Below are positions 53,198-62,625 of a stretch of 64,000 bases of DNA, piece after piece. Origin of the DNA: Methylotuvimicrobium buryatense 5G (GTDB lineage Bacteria; Pseudomonadota; Gammaproteobacteria; Methylococcales; Methylomonadaceae). Made by a program: the position numbers and the translations under genes. Numbering within the stretch: the stretch's first letter is position 1; each line of letters starts with the position of its first letter. The stretch lies in NCBI RefSeq assembly GCF_000341735.1, contig NZ_KB455575.1, positions 2,259,802-2,323,801 of the forward strand. The letters are read 5' to 3'. Under the pieces are notes generated by a model that saw nothing but the letters and a program-made list of their open reading frames with translations, was not told the origin of the DNA and searched no databases.

Positions 53198-53944
53198 CTA
53201 GGCCTTCCAAAATTGACTGATCCATGGACAAGGTCGTATCCAGCGCTTACTTTTTTTACCGCGAGGCCAAACTCCTTGTAGGGCCTCTAAAGGCTTCGGA
53301 TGACCGTGAAACACTAAAATCCGGCAAGCAGGCGGTAATTTTGCCGGAATGAAAGGTTGTAATAACCGGTTAGGCAAGGCATGTACTTTAAAACTGCGAC
53401 ACCATTCTTCAGGCCACCATTCAACAGTTTCGGTTTTAGCGACCGATTGAGTCAAAAAAACTTGTTCATTAGAAACGGTTTTGTAAATTTCTTCATAACG
53501 GGATTCGAAATCGTCAAAAATATATTGATACCGATCGATGTTATATCGATAAACCGATGAGTTACCGATACCCTTACCCAATTGCGTCCAATTCTCGATA
53601 ATGCAAAAAGCGCCCGGTTTATAGTCAAAAAACACATCGATCGAATCGGTAATCAATAGATCGATATCCAAAAATAAAATATCGCCGGATAAATGATAAG
53701 GCGCTCCTTTTAATTGCGACGACAACGACGATAACTTACGCCAACCGGACCAAATCACCGCATTGCCCAGTTCAATGTTAGGCAACGGCAATGCTTCTAT
53801 CCCGTCGATCATGCCGCTCGAGTCGTCAGTTAAACAAACGAACCGAAAATCTCCGGTAATATTGTCTTGAACGCCGCGATAAAGCTGGTTAACGAAATCG
53901 GCGCCGTATTGCGTACCCCATTTCATACAAAGTATTGTTTTCAT
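53198..53944 (-). CDS. Probable glycosyltransferase (GT-A type)
   Basis: A 248-residue soluble protein. MKTILCMKWGTQYGADFVNQLYRGV and FVCLTDDSSGM begin a nucleotide-sugar fold, and ILFLDIDLLI (about residue 92) is a DxD-like motif. WSGWRKLSSL, ENWTQLGKGIGNSSVYRYN and RILVFHGHPKPLEAL are shared, as I recall, with a family of bacterial capsule-type glycosyltransferases without a fixed name. No membrane segment. Likely part of the same surface-glycan set. Confidence 0.75.
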   Translation of the reverse strand: MKTILCMKWGTQYGADFVNQLYRGVQDNITGDFRFVCLTDDSSGMIDGIEALPLPNIELGNAVIWSGWRKLSSLSSQLKGAPYHLSGDILFLDIDLLITDSIDVFFDYKPGAFCIIENWTQLGKGIGNSSVYRYNIDRYQYIFDDFESRYEEIYKTVSNEQVFLTQSVAKTETVEWWPEEWCRSFKVHALPNRLLQPFIPAKLPPACRILVFHGHPKPLEALQGVWPRGKKSKRWIRPCPWISQFWKA

Positions 53945-54098
53945 TTTTCTATCCTAAGCGTGGACCGGTTTGACTAAACGTCTCATGAATTAAACCCGGA
54001 AATTATACCTTGTTATCGCCACCGATCCGACCTTTGTGCAACCGTTATGGACTCGCCGTAGGCTAGCCAAAGGTCACCGAGAACGGCCCGACAGGTCG

Positions 54099-54707
54099 CT
54101 ATCGCCGAGCCCGGTCATTCGCCCCGGTGTTTAGTGTCAACTCCCGCTGCCGAATTTCGGTATAGTCGCGCGATCTTTGACTTTCTTCCGAACGCTCATC
54201 TCGGCTATTGAAGTCTCTTTCGGCTTTTCTGTTTTTGCCTCGCTCACCGGAAACTTGCTCTGACCTGAAGGCTTGACGCGAACGTCGGGCTTCCGGTCGA
54301 TCGTAAGATACCCGTCTCGTTGATTCGGCGTTTGGTTTATCATTAATTGGTTTTCCGGTTCTTGAACCATTTCCCGATTTATAATCCGGACGGGCGCCAC
54401 GGGATTCGACAGTGCGCACACGAACATCCTGTTGAGGCCTTGCCTGCGGTTTTTGATACATATTAGGCGTCGACCTGTCATTTGACACATAGGTTCTCGA
54501 AATGTTGACCGGTCGATAATCGATCGTCTTGACGACTGTCCTTCTTGGTTGTACATAAACCGGATAGGGACGCTCGACAACATAACTCACAGATCGTCCT
54601 GTTTCGACAACCACCGGCCCGTCATACTGTCGATAAGAGCCTTGCCGGGCGCAAGCCGAAACGCTCAACAAAACCGACAAAATAAACAATCTTTTGATAA
54701 AGTTCAT
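54099..54707 (-). CDS. Arg/Ser-rich lipoprotein
   Basis: A 202-residue protein. MNFIKRLFILSVLLSVSAC is a lipoprotein signal with the lipidated Cys at residue 19. The mature part is low-complexity, rich in Arg, Ser, Asp and Tyr, with PYPVYVQPRRTVV and repeated RRS/SRD-like segments, and strongly basic. It may associate with cell-wall polymers or nucleic acid outside the cytoplasm; I know no family. I use the ATG at 54707; the ORF runs 12 codons further upstream without a signal feature. Confidence 0.75.
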   Translation of the reverse strand: MNFIKRLFILSVLLSVSACARQGSYRQYDGPVVVETGRSVSYVVERPYPVYVQPRRTVVKTIDYRPVNISRTYVSNDRSTPNMYQKPQARPQQDVRVRTVESRGARPDYKSGNGSRTGKPINDKPNAESTRRVSYDRPEARRSRQAFRSEQVSGERGKNRKAERDFNSRDERSEESQRSRDYTEIRQRELTLNTGANDRARR

Positions 54708-54813
54708 ATCGCATCCTTCCCTATCGTCTAAATGATGAGTCAATCATGCATCGGAATGGCTGAATGACAAATGAACTCCACTTTTCGACATACTTCATGC
54801 TATTTTTTGCCTC

Positions 54814-55959
54814 ATGACTCCGATGAAAGCGATTCAGATCGACGGTCTTAGTCAAATCGACCGAGATCAATGGAATAGTTTGGTTGGCTCAAACTACCCT
54901 TTTTTGCGCCATGAATTTTTATCGGCTTTGGAACGCTGCCGTTCGGCTAGCCCTGAAACCGGCTGGCAGCCCCGGCATTTGTTGATTTACGAACAAAACG
55001 AGCCGGTCGCATTAATGCCTTTGTACCTTAAATTTCATTCGCGAGGAGAGTACGTCTTCGACTATCAGTGGGCCGAAGCCTATCATAACCACCACTTGGA
55101 TTATTACCCGAAGTTGCTAACCGCTATCCCATTCACACCCTGTCAAGGACCGCGTATCGCGATCAAAACCGGCGCGGACCAACGGCGCATCACCTCATTC
55201 ATTGCTTCTTACATAAAAGAAACGCTTGCCGATACCGGCGCTTCTTCCTGGCATTGTCTGTTTCCCGATTTAACCTCGGCCGAACAACTTGTGTTCGAGG
55301 GCTTGAGTCTTAGAACCGGCATTCAATTCCAATGGTTTAATAGAGAATACAGGGATTTTAACGACTATCTCGATAGCTTTTCGGCCGGCAAGCGCAAACA
55401 AGTCAAACGCGAACGCCGGCGTATTGCGGAACAATCCGTTCAATTTCGACAAATTTCCGGAAAAGATATATCGGAGCAAGATTGGGAGGCTTTTTATCGC
55501 TTCTATCAAATGACTTATTTCAAGCGCGGCATGCAGCCTTATCTCAATCTCGGCTTTTTTCTGGAAATCGCCGAAACGATGCCGCAAAATTTACTATTGA
55601 TCGTTGCCGTCAAAGACGGCGACTATATAGGCGCAGCACTCAGTTTTATCGGAAACGATACGCTTTACGGACGCTATTGGGGATGTAACGAGGAATATCA
55701 TAGTTTGCATTTTGAAGCTTGCTACTACCAAGGACTGGACTATTGTCTGGCTAATAATCTAAAGCGCTTCGATTCCGGCGCGCAAGGCGAGCATAAAATT
55801 GCCCGCGGTTTCGAACCGGTTTACACCTATTCGGCACACTGGATTAAAGACCGGCGCTTTGCCGCTGCCATCGATGATTTTCTTGATTGGGAAACCGCTG
55901 AAATTCAAAAATACCGCTTGCTGGCCGAAAAGCATCTGCCGTTTAAGCTGCAAACCTAA
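54814..55959 (+). CDS. GNAT/FemAB-like N-acetyltransferase (DUF482)
   Basis: A 381-residue protein of the DUF482 peptidogalycan-type family: WNSLVGSNYPFLRHEFLSALE, GWQPRHLLIYEQNEPVALMPLYLKFHSRGEYVFDYQWAEAYH and the C-terminal GNAT-like fold with KRKQVKRERR, LSFIGNDTLYGRYWGCNEEYHSLHFEACYYQGLDYCL and FDSGAQGEHKIARGFEPVYTYSAHWI. Role unknown, perhaps aminoacyl or acyl transfer. The stop codon TAA at 55957 is inside a family E terminal repeat. Confidence 0.88.
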   Translation: MTPMKAIQIDGLSQIDRDQWNSLVGSNYPFLRHEFLSALERCRSASPETGWQPRHLLIYEQNEPVALMPLYLKFHSRGEYVFDYQWAEAYHNHHLDYYPKLLTAIPFTPCQGPRIAIKTGADQRRITSFIASYIKETLADTGASSWHCLFPDLTSAEQLVFEGLSLRTGIQFQWFNREYRDFNDYLDSFSAGKRKQVKRERRRIAEQSVQFRQISGKDISEQDWEAFYRFYQMTYFKRGMQPYLNLGFFLEIAETMPQNLLLIVAVKDGDYIGAALSFIGNDTLYGRYWGCNEEYHSLHFEACYYQGLDYCLANNLKRFDSGAQGEHKIARGFEPVYTYSAHWIKDRRFAAAIDDFLDWETAEIQKYRLLAEKHLPFKLQT

Positions 55960-55985
55960 GGGACGGGCATGAAATAACTTAGGTT
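55956..55985 (+). repeat. Family E terminal repeat at stop codon
   Basis: CTAAGGGACGGGCATGAAAT followed by AACTTAG matches the ends of the E elements in the gsp operon. A weak right end may be near 56205-56228; a family A element separates them. Confidence 0.65.
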
Positions 55986-56009
55986 TTGACTTCCCTCACC
56001 CCAACCGTC

Positions 56010-56186
56010 CATAAGCGCCAACTTAGTGCCTGCTCTATGGTGCATTTGCGGCATTATTCGTCATCTCGGCATGGATTGCCGATATCCAGGTTTCATGGAT
56101 GTGAAGCTACGCTTTGCCGTCCCTGGCACTGGATTCCGCCAATCCCTGGCGGAATGACGCGTTATTTTCTTAAGTTGGCGCCTATG
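56010..56186 (-). repeat. Family A element, copy 3
   Basis: CATAAGCGCCAACTTA at the left and TAAGTTGGCGCCTATG at the right, 177 bp, reverse orientation relative to copies 1 and 2, more diverged. Flanks CCCTCACCCCAACC and GGGAGAGGGGG are the halves of a common hairpin repeat. Confidence 0.82.
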
Positions 56187-56428
56187 GGGAGAGGGGGCTA
56201 TTGATCAAGTTATTCAATGCTTGTTCATAAAACGATACCCCTCCGGATGAGCATGAAAATCCATGAAGATCGGTCATTTGATTTTAAGACTCTTTTCTTC
56301 GTTAACTTCATGGCATTCATCCTAAAAAATCGGTTAGAGCGCGTGAAATCCGCTCGTGCTGAGCTTGTCGAAGCATGAGGGGATTTAGAATGCTTAACTG
56401 ATTTTTTTAGGTTCATGGAACAAACAAG
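56187..56428. other. Gap before the chemosensory operon end
   Basis: No gene. It includes GCTTGTCGAAGCATGAGGGG-type sequence (about 56361-56380) common in dispersed repeats. Confidence 0.4.
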
Positions 56429-58462
56429 CTAAAACTTTTCGAAATCCCTGAAATCGGGATCGGCGTTCGATACTCCTCCCGAAGACCGAGACGAAGTCGT
56501 TGTATTGGCTTTTGCGACAGGCCTTGATGCCGAAGGTTTATTCGGCATTGAAGCTTTTCTGACATGAACGCTATTCGTCGCCACATTATCGACCTTGAAG
56601 AACGCTACGGCTTGCTGTAATTGTTCCGCTTGACCGCTCATTTCCTCCGCCGTCGCTGCCAATTCTTCCGAAGACGAAGCATTTTGTTGTGTTGCTTGAT
56701 CCAACTGACTCATCGCATCGTTGATTTGGCTGATGCCTTGCGCTTGCTCTTCCGATGATGCCGTAATTTCCTCGACTAAATCCGCCGTTTTTTGAATATT
56801 CGGCACGACGTCTTCAAGCGATTTACCGGCTTCTTCGGCGATACTCACACTCTTGGTCGCCAGCTCGTTGATTTCAAGTGCGGTCACGCGGCTGTTCTCT
56901 GCCAGTTTACGCACCTCGGCCGCAACGACAGTAAAGCCTTTACCGTGCTCCCCGGCTCTCGCGGCTTCGATCGCCGCGTTCAATGACAATAGATTGGTCT
57001 TGTAGGCAATGTCCTCGATCAATCCGATTTTACTGGCTATCTCTTTCATCGCAGAAACGGTCCGCTTGACCGCTTCACCGCCGGATGCGGCATCGCGTGC
57101 CGAAGAATTCGCCATGTCATTGGTCACCTTGGCGTTTTCGACGTTCTGCTGAACCGATGCATTCAGTTGCTCGACCGATGCTGTAGTTTGCTCGACGCTA
57201 GAAGCCTGCTCCATCGCCGACTGACTCAAAGTTTGTGCGGTCGCGCTAATTTCATGAGAGGCGCTGGCTAAACTGTCGGCATTCAAACGCACACCTTGCA
57301 CGACCTCCTTGAATTGGCGGCTCATCGATTTCAAAGCATCCGCCAAGATTCCGATTTCATCTTTTTGGTCGATATCGAGCGTCGTTGTCAAGTCACCTGC
57401 CGCCAGCGATTGCGCGAATGTAACCCCTTTAATAATCGGTTTCGTGATCAGCGAGGCAAGGAATAAGGCAATCATCACGCCTAAAACAACAGCGATGATA
57501 ATCGTGCCAATGATAATCATATTGGCTTCCTTGACTAAAGCATCGGCTTGGTCGCGGGCTACAGCCAATTGCGCGACACCGGCACTTTCTGCATCCTGGG
57601 CTTGTTGTATCACAGTATTTCCCAGTTCTTCCATGCGCTGCAGAATCTGCTTCAATTCGTCGTCGTTTTTGATCCAACTTTCCGCCGCTTGCCGGTATTC
57701 CGTCGTCGCGCGGCGTGCGTCCTCGATTAAGCGCAATTCTGCTTGCGCGGTCGTAATTTGTTGCAAATCGTCATACAAGCGCATCAATTGCGGCAACAAC
57801 ACCGTCATTTGATTCCAGGCTTTTCGATCCTTGTAATTCACCTCTTCTTTTTCAAAACGAATGATTTGGTTGGCCACTGTCCGAATATTCGTAGTTAGGA
57901 TATAGCGCTGCACGAATTGATCCAGAGTTCTGGCATCGGCGCCCCGGCCCATCGCATCGGTATAGGCGTTGCGTTGCATATCCATGAATTGAGCAGCGGC
58001 ATTGATGACGATTTCGCCCCGATCAACCATCTGGCGTACAGCGTCTCGATTATTTTTCAGCGCCGCCACCCCTCTTCGATATTCCTCGGCATAGCGGATC
58101 GTATCCCGGCGAGCGACTTGGGATTGCTCCAGTAAACCCGTATTATTGAATTGTTTGGCGACTTCATCCACTTTATCCAGATAGCCGAACAATTGCTTCA
58201 CATTGTCTTCGGCGCGTTGATGAATCTCGTCCCGCTCGAACAATAAATAATTTTTTTCTTCCATGATCGTCAATAGAGCCATTCGTTCGACACCGGTCGC
58301 ATATTCAACCGCTTTGGCATCATGGTCGGTTATACCGAACAATGCCCCGGAAACACGACCCATATATACTTGAGCCAAGCCTCCGAAAACGACCGTTATC
58401 GCCACTAACAACATGGCACCGCTTAGGATTTTTGTTTTTACTTTTAGATCATTGATAGCCAT
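56429..58462 (-). CDS. Methyl-accepting chemotaxis protein with large periplasmic sensor
   Basis: A 677-residue receptor. One membrane helix near 12-32, a helical periplasmic domain of about 270 residues (HBM-like: two long helical bundles), a second helix at about 310-335, a HAMP domain and the signalling hairpin with [28 protein letters not shown] at its tip. Methylation helices flank it. It signals through CheW and CheA, whose genes lie immediately upstream. Ligand unknown. Last gene of the operon. Confidence 0.94.
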   Translation of the reverse strand: MAINDLKVKTKILSGAMLLVAITVVFGGLAQVYMGRVSGALFGITDHDAKAVEYATGVERMALLTIMEEKNYLLFERDEIHQRAEDNVKQLFGYLDKVDEVAKQFNNTGLLEQSQVARRDTIRYAEEYRRGVAALKNNRDAVRQMVDRGEIVINAAAQFMDMQRNAYTDAMGRGADARTLDQFVQRYILTTNIRTVANQIIRFEKEEVNYKDRKAWNQMTVLLPQLMRLYDDLQQITTAQAELRLIEDARRATTEYRQAAESWIKNDDELKQILQRMEELGNTVIQQAQDAESAGVAQLAVARDQADALVKEANMIIIGTIIIAVVLGVMIALFLASLITKPIIKGVTFAQSLAAGDLTTTLDIDQKDEIGILADALKSMSRQFKEVVQGVRLNADSLASASHEISATAQTLSQSAMEQASSVEQTTASVEQLNASVQQNVENAKVTNDMANSSARDAASGGEAVKRTVSAMKEIASKIGLIEDIAYKTNLLSLNAAIEAARAGEHGKGFTVVAAEVRKLAENSRVTALEINELATKSVSIAEEAGKSLEDVVPNIQKTADLVEEITASSEEQAQGISQINDAMSQLDQATQQNASSSEELAATAEEMSGQAEQLQQAVAFFKVDNVATNSVHVRKASMPNKPSASRPVAKANTTTSSRSSGGVSNADPDFRDFEKF

Positions 58463-58486
58463 GAGATGAGTCCCTATTCGTGAAAG

Positions 58487-59053
58487 TTATGCCAATTCCG
58501 AGGTATCGGTTTGCGAAGCGCTGTTTTGCGACTTAACGACATGCTGTAATTGCGACAGCTCGTCGATTGAGAGAATCCGGTTGATGGCCAGCAAGATAAT
58601 AAAATTATCGTCCACCCGACCCATCGCCTGGATAAATTCGGTTCTGATATCGGCGCCGAAATCGGGAGGCGGCTGAATATTGGCTTGCGGAATATCGAGA
58701 ATTTCATTGACCTGGTCGACCAACATACCGATGACCTGGGCTTCGCCATGCGTTTCGACCTCGACCAAAACAATGCAACTGCGTTTGGTAATTTCACTCG
58801 GATGACGATCCAAACGCGCAGATAAATCGATCACCGGCACGACATTGCCGCGCAGATTGATTACACCTCTGATGTAATCAGGCGTCATCGGCACACGCGT
58901 AATATTGCTGATTTCAATAATCTCCTTGACGTCCAGAATGCCGATCGCGAAATTGTCCTTACCGACCAAAAAAGTCAAATATTGTTGAAATTGATCGGCC
59001 GACCCCGCCGCTAACTCCTGACCGCTTTTTCCCTTGACGACTAAATTACTCAT
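58487..59053 (-). CDS. cheW: Chemotaxis coupling protein CheW
   Basis: A 188-residue CheW: YLTFLVGKDNFAIGILDVKEIIEISNITRVP, IRGVINLRGNVVPVIDLSARL and IGMLVDQVNEILDIPQANIQPPPDFG. It couples receptors to CheA. It is separated from cheA by the family D element with an embedded family C element; the first D base pairs lie about 20 bases upstream of its start. Confidence 0.95.
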   Translation of the reverse strand: MSNLVVKGKSGQELAAGSADQFQQYLTFLVGKDNFAIGILDVKEIIEISNITRVPMTPDYIRGVINLRGNVVPVIDLSARLDRHPSEITKRSCIVLVEVETHGEAQVIGMLVDQVNEILDIPQANIQPPPDFGADIRTEFIQAMGRVDDNFIILLAINRILSIDELSQLQHVVKSQNSASQTDTSELA

Positions 59054-59073
59054 AAATCAGCTCCTTTACTGAT

Positions 59074-59426
59074 GATACACCTTTCGCACTTCAAATTTCG
59101 GCAGTTCCCGAGGAGGCCAGCAATTCCCAATTTGGAGATCAAAAAGGGTGTGGGGTATGCTTGGCGAGGATGTCGGCAGCAGGGCAGATTTTTGCTCCTG
59201 CAAAATCTGCATTCACGCCATCCTTGGCGCTTGCAGATTTTTGCTCCTGCAAAATCTGCATTCACGCCATCCTTGGCGTTCGAGCTGCCGCCAAGCCCCC
59301 ATGGATGGGTTTACGGCGTTCCTCGACAGGCATACCCCACACCCTAAAATCGGCGAAACTGCTCAACCAGGGAATTGCTGCTTTGACGGACACCCCGGTA
59401 CCGAATTTTGATCTACGATGGGTATA
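59074..59426 (+). repeat. Family D element interrupted by family C, between cheA and cheW
   Basis: D ends at 59074 (ATACACCTTTCGCACTTC) and 59426 (GGTATA). The centre of D is replaced by a family C element at 59119-59379; unlike the 27765 case, the two D halves do not join without loss, so about 90 bp of D has been deleted. Confidence 0.8.
59119..59379 (+). repeat. Family C element, copy 3
   Basis: Ends AGCAATTCCCAATTTG and CAACCAGGGAATTGCT. Two 49-bp units (starting at about 59185 and 59234). No target duplication; left flank is D sequence. Confidence 0.88.
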
Positions 59427-59443
59427 CATTGGCGGGGCATTCC

Positions 59444-61651
59444 TCAACCGGCTAAACCGATCGACGCACGACTCTTATCTCTTGTCGCGAACTGCACCAA
59501 GCCTTGCACGTCCAAAATCAATGCCACATCGCCGCTACCCAGCACCGTCGCGCCGCTGATGCCTTTTAATTGTTCGAAGACCTTACCTAAGGGTTTGATG
59601 ACCGTTTGATGCTCACCGTGCAACTTATCGACCACGAATCCGACTTTAGTCTGGCCGAAACGTACCACGACCATGCTTTCCCGGTGAATATTGCTATGCT
59701 GTTTGCGATTATTGAAATAATCGCCAAGCCTTAAATAAGGCATCACTTCGCCTCGCAAATTGACATAATGCTGAATCTCGTCGACTTCGCACTCTTCGGG
59801 GCTCATTTCAACGCATTCCTCGACCATGCTAAGCGGGATTATGTAACACTCTTGTTCGGCTTCAACCATGAAACCGTCGATAATCGCCAAGGTCAACGGC
59901 AAATGAATCGTGACCGTCGTACCCTGACCCGGCTCACTATCAAGACTCACTGAGCCTCTTAGCGCTTCGATGTTGCGGCGCACGACATCCATGCCGACGC
60001 CGCGTCCCGATAAATTACTCGCCTCATCCTTCGTGCTCAAACCCGCCTCGAAAATCAAGTCAAAAACTTCTTGCTTGGTCAATACTTGATCTGGCGTTAT
60101 CAAGCCGTTGGCAATGGCCTTAGTTCTAATTTTTTCGTCATTCAATCCGGCGCCGTCATCGGCGATTTGAATGACGATATGTCCCGAATCGTGATAGGCA
60201 TTGAGATGCACGGTGCCTTGTTCGGGCTTGCCGGCCGCCCTACGCTGTTCCGGCATTTCGATGCCGTGATCGAGTGAATTGCGAATCAAGTGAGTCAACG
60301 GATCGTTGATTTTCTCAACTACAGTTTTATCGAGTTCGGTTTCGCCGCCGGTAATTTTAAGCTCAATCTGCTTATTCAGCTCGTTGCTGACATCGCGAAC
60401 CACGCGCCGAAATCGTGAGAACGTTTCGCCGATCGCGACCATTCTGAGTTCGAGCGCGGTATCGCGAATTTCGCTAACCAGATCGTTCATACTGACCGCG
60501 ACCTCTTCGACATCGCTCAAGCCGTGCCGATCGACCATCATGCGCATCGCCGCGCCGGAAATCACCAATTCGCCAACTAAGTTGATCAATTTACCGAGCT
60601 TTTCCGAATCGACTCGAATATAGTTGGCTTCGGCCGCTATTTTTTGTTTAACACTTTGCTGTTTTTTGAGTGCTTGTTCGACAACCGGCTGCTCAGCCGA
60701 TTGCTGCTCGACCAGAATCTCTCCAATCGGTTTCGCTTGTTCCGGCGATTCGGCTTTATCTTCGCTTTGCCGCTGTAAAGCTTTGGCGACTTCCTTCGGT
60801 GTCAATGCGCCGATGTTTATCAACATTTCTCCCAAGCGTTCGACCTGGGCGCCGTCTTCGTCGGACGGTTCGGCCAACAGATCTAGGTAATGCTCGATTT
60901 GCGAATGAGGCGGAATAATTCTAATTTCGCAGTCGTCCTCGGCAAACTCGAAAACGCTTTCGATGCTTTGTTTATCGGTGTTAGCTCGAAATACGATTTT
61001 AAAATGCAGATAACAGCTCTCCGGATCCATGGCCTCGCCGGTCGGTAAGTCCGGCGTCGAAGTCAAGATATCGACAATGTCACCCAGCGTTTTCAAGTAC
61101 CGAATAAAAGATAACGGATCCATGCCATTACGCAAGGCATCGGGCCCGAACTCCAGAAGAATCACCCAATCGCTATCGTTCGTATCATCCTCGGTGTCAG
61201 ACGCTTCGGAAGTTCCGTGCTTCGAGTCCGCTTCAACCGGCATGCTTTTTTGCTTTGTCGTAGCGCCCCCTAATTGCTTGATTAAGGACTCGCCCTTCAA
61301 CTTCAATTCTTGCGGTAATTCTTGTTCCGCCTCCGTTAAATAATGCTCGATCAATTTGGATGTATGATCCTTGCAATTCAGTAATGTCGAGATCAACGCG
61401 CCGTCAATCTCGCGTTGGCCTCGCCTAACTTGGTCCAGCACCGTTTCGGCTTCGTGAGCGAATGCCACGATAGAATCGAATCCGAACAGGCCCGAGCTGC
61501 CTTTGATCGTGTGCATCGCCCTGAATACGCTATTGATGCTTTCGCTATCGTCCGGGTTATCTTCCAGGCCAAGCAACGCTAATTCCATTTCGGCCAGCAG
61601 TTCATCGGCCTCTTGTACGAAAGTCTGTATTGCCGCGTCTAATTCGCTCAT
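59444..61651 (-). CDS. cheA: Chemotaxis histidine kinase CheA
   Basis: A 735-residue CheA. The Hpt domain has the phosphorylated His47 in SVFRAMHTIKGSSGLFGF. A long middle part (about 130-330) follows, then the dimerisation helix pair (ANYIRVDSEKLGKLINLVGELVISGAAMR), ATPase motifs NDPLTHLIRNSLDHGIE, DDGAGLN, GRGVGMDVVR, and a C-terminal CheW-like domain. The start at 61651 overlaps the STAS gene's stop as ATGA. The gene stops 18 bases before the D-C composite repeat. Confidence 0.96.
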   Translation of the reverse strand: MSELDAAIQTFVQEADELLAEMELALLGLEDNPDDSESINSVFRAMHTIKGSSGLFGFDSIVAFAHEAETVLDQVRRGQREIDGALISTLLNCKDHTSKLIEHYLTEAEQELPQELKLKGESLIKQLGGATTKQKSMPVEADSKHGTSEASDTEDDTNDSDWVILLEFGPDALRNGMDPLSFIRYLKTLGDIVDILTSTPDLPTGEAMDPESCYLHFKIVFRANTDKQSIESVFEFAEDDCEIRIIPPHSQIEHYLDLLAEPSDEDGAQVERLGEMLINIGALTPKEVAKALQRQSEDKAESPEQAKPIGEILVEQQSAEQPVVEQALKKQQSVKQKIAAEANYIRVDSEKLGKLINLVGELVISGAAMRMMVDRHGLSDVEEVAVSMNDLVSEIRDTALELRMVAIGETFSRFRRVVRDVSNELNKQIELKITGGETELDKTVVEKINDPLTHLIRNSLDHGIEMPEQRRAAGKPEQGTVHLNAYHDSGHIVIQIADDGAGLNDEKIRTKAIANGLITPDQVLTKQEVFDLIFEAGLSTKDEASNLSGRGVGMDVVRRNIEALRGSVSLDSEPGQGTTVTIHLPLTLAIIDGFMVEAEQECYIIPLSMVEECVEMSPEECEVDEIQHYVNLRGEVMPYLRLGDYFNNRKQHSNIHRESMVVVRFGQTKVGFVVDKLHGEHQTVIKPLGKVFEQLKGISGATVLGSGDVALILDVQGLVQFATRDKSRASIGLAG

Positions 61652-61977
61652 GATGCATTCCAATTCGCCGAAATAACCACCGGATCGCCGAAGTGCCCCG
61701 TCAAATTCAATAACTCCAACACTTCGACAACGGCCTGACTATGTCTAACCAGACTCAATTTAATCGCATTACGGCCAGCTTCCTGCTTGAGCCATAACAA
61801 AAGCTGCAAGCCAGCGCTGTCCATTTCGGAAACGCCGGACAAGTTAATCTGCAGCTCGCGGCCCGACTGTAAATATTTCGAGAGCCGCGCTTTTTGTTCG
61901 CTCGCGGTATAGATAGTCATATCGTCTTGTATCGCGATAATCGTTATACCGTTTTTTTCGCTGACTTCTATGGCCAA
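61648..61977 (-). CDS. STAS-domain protein (anti-sigma-factor antagonist-like)
   Basis: A 109-residue single STAS domain. ITIIAIQDDMTIYTASEQKARLSKYLQSG and the phosphoacceptor-type Ser54 in SEMDSAGLQLLLWLKQEAG are the family signature. In chemosensory operons such proteins relay to or modulate CheA-linked output. It overlaps cheA by four bases; cheY lies upstream across a family C element. Confidence 0.92.
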   Translation of the reverse strand: MAIEVSEKNGITIIAIQDDMTIYTASEQKARLSKYLQSGRELQINLSGVSEMDSAGLQLLLWLKQEAGRNAIKLSLVRHSQAVVEVLELLNLTGHFGDPVVISANWNAS

Positions 61978-62080
61978 AGGCTTGCTCCCGGTAACTGACG
62001 GTGAAAAGCGGACATTTGTATTGACAATGTATCAAAGGTAGCAGAGATTCTATCGCTTAACAAATTCACACGTTGATTAC

Positions 62081-62230
62081 AGCAATTCACAATTTGAAGG
62101 TAAAAAAGGTGTGGGGTATGCTTGGCGAGGAAGCCGCCGTCAAGCCTCCCCACGGACGGGTTCACGGCGTTCCTCGACAAGCATGCGTCACACCCTCAAC
62201 TCCGAGAGCATGTTCAAACTGGGAATTGCT
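62081..62230 (+). repeat. Family C element (degenerate), at the cheY stop codon
   Basis: Ends AGCAATTCACAATTTG and CAAACTGGGAATTGCT; 150 bp, tandem module absent. Flanks ACGTTGATTAC (62070-62080) and GCTTTGATTAA (62231-62241) match at 8 of 11 positions; the right flank contains the cheY stop codon (62238-62240). Confidence 0.8.
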
Positions 62231-62237
62231 GCTTTGA

Positions 62238-62606
62238 TTAAGGTAAAACCAATTTCGATACCGCCGTCATTAAAGTCTGCGGCTGAAACGGCTTGGTCAG
62301 CCACGCCTTAGCACCGGCCGCCTTCCCTGCCTGTTTTTTATCTTCGGCAGCTTCGGTGGTCAACATCATCATCGGCGTAAACTTATAATCGGCTAATTTT
62401 TTGACTTCTTGCACAAACGTAATACCGTCCATATTCGGCATGTTGACATCGGTGATGATCAGATGAATTTTTTGACCTTTCAGTTTGTTCAGCGCGTCTT
62501 TACCGTCGCACGCTTCTAAAACGTCGTAACCGCCGCCTTTTAACGCAATGCTGACGACCTGCCGGATAGAAGCGGAGTCATCGACAATCATGATCGTTTT
62601 TGCCAT
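62238..62606 (-). CDS. cheY: CheY-like response regulator
   Basis: A 122-residue single receiver domain: MIVDDSASIRQVV (Asp9, Asp10), the phosphorylated Asp53 in LIITDVNMPNMDGITF, MMMLTTEA and the conserved Lys in AWLTKPFQP. I start at the ATG 62606 right before MAKTIMIVDD with a purine-rich site; the longer in-frame ORF is not conserved sequence. It is the output of the local CheA. Confidence 0.95.
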   Translation of the reverse strand: MAKTIMIVDDSASIRQVVSIALKGGGYDVLEACDGKDALNKLKGQKIHLIITDVNMPNMDGITFVQEVKKLADYKFTPMMMLTTEAAEDKKQAGKAAGAKAWLTKPFQPQTLMTAVSKLVLP

Positions 62607-62625
62607 GTTAGAGGGTCTCCTTGAA

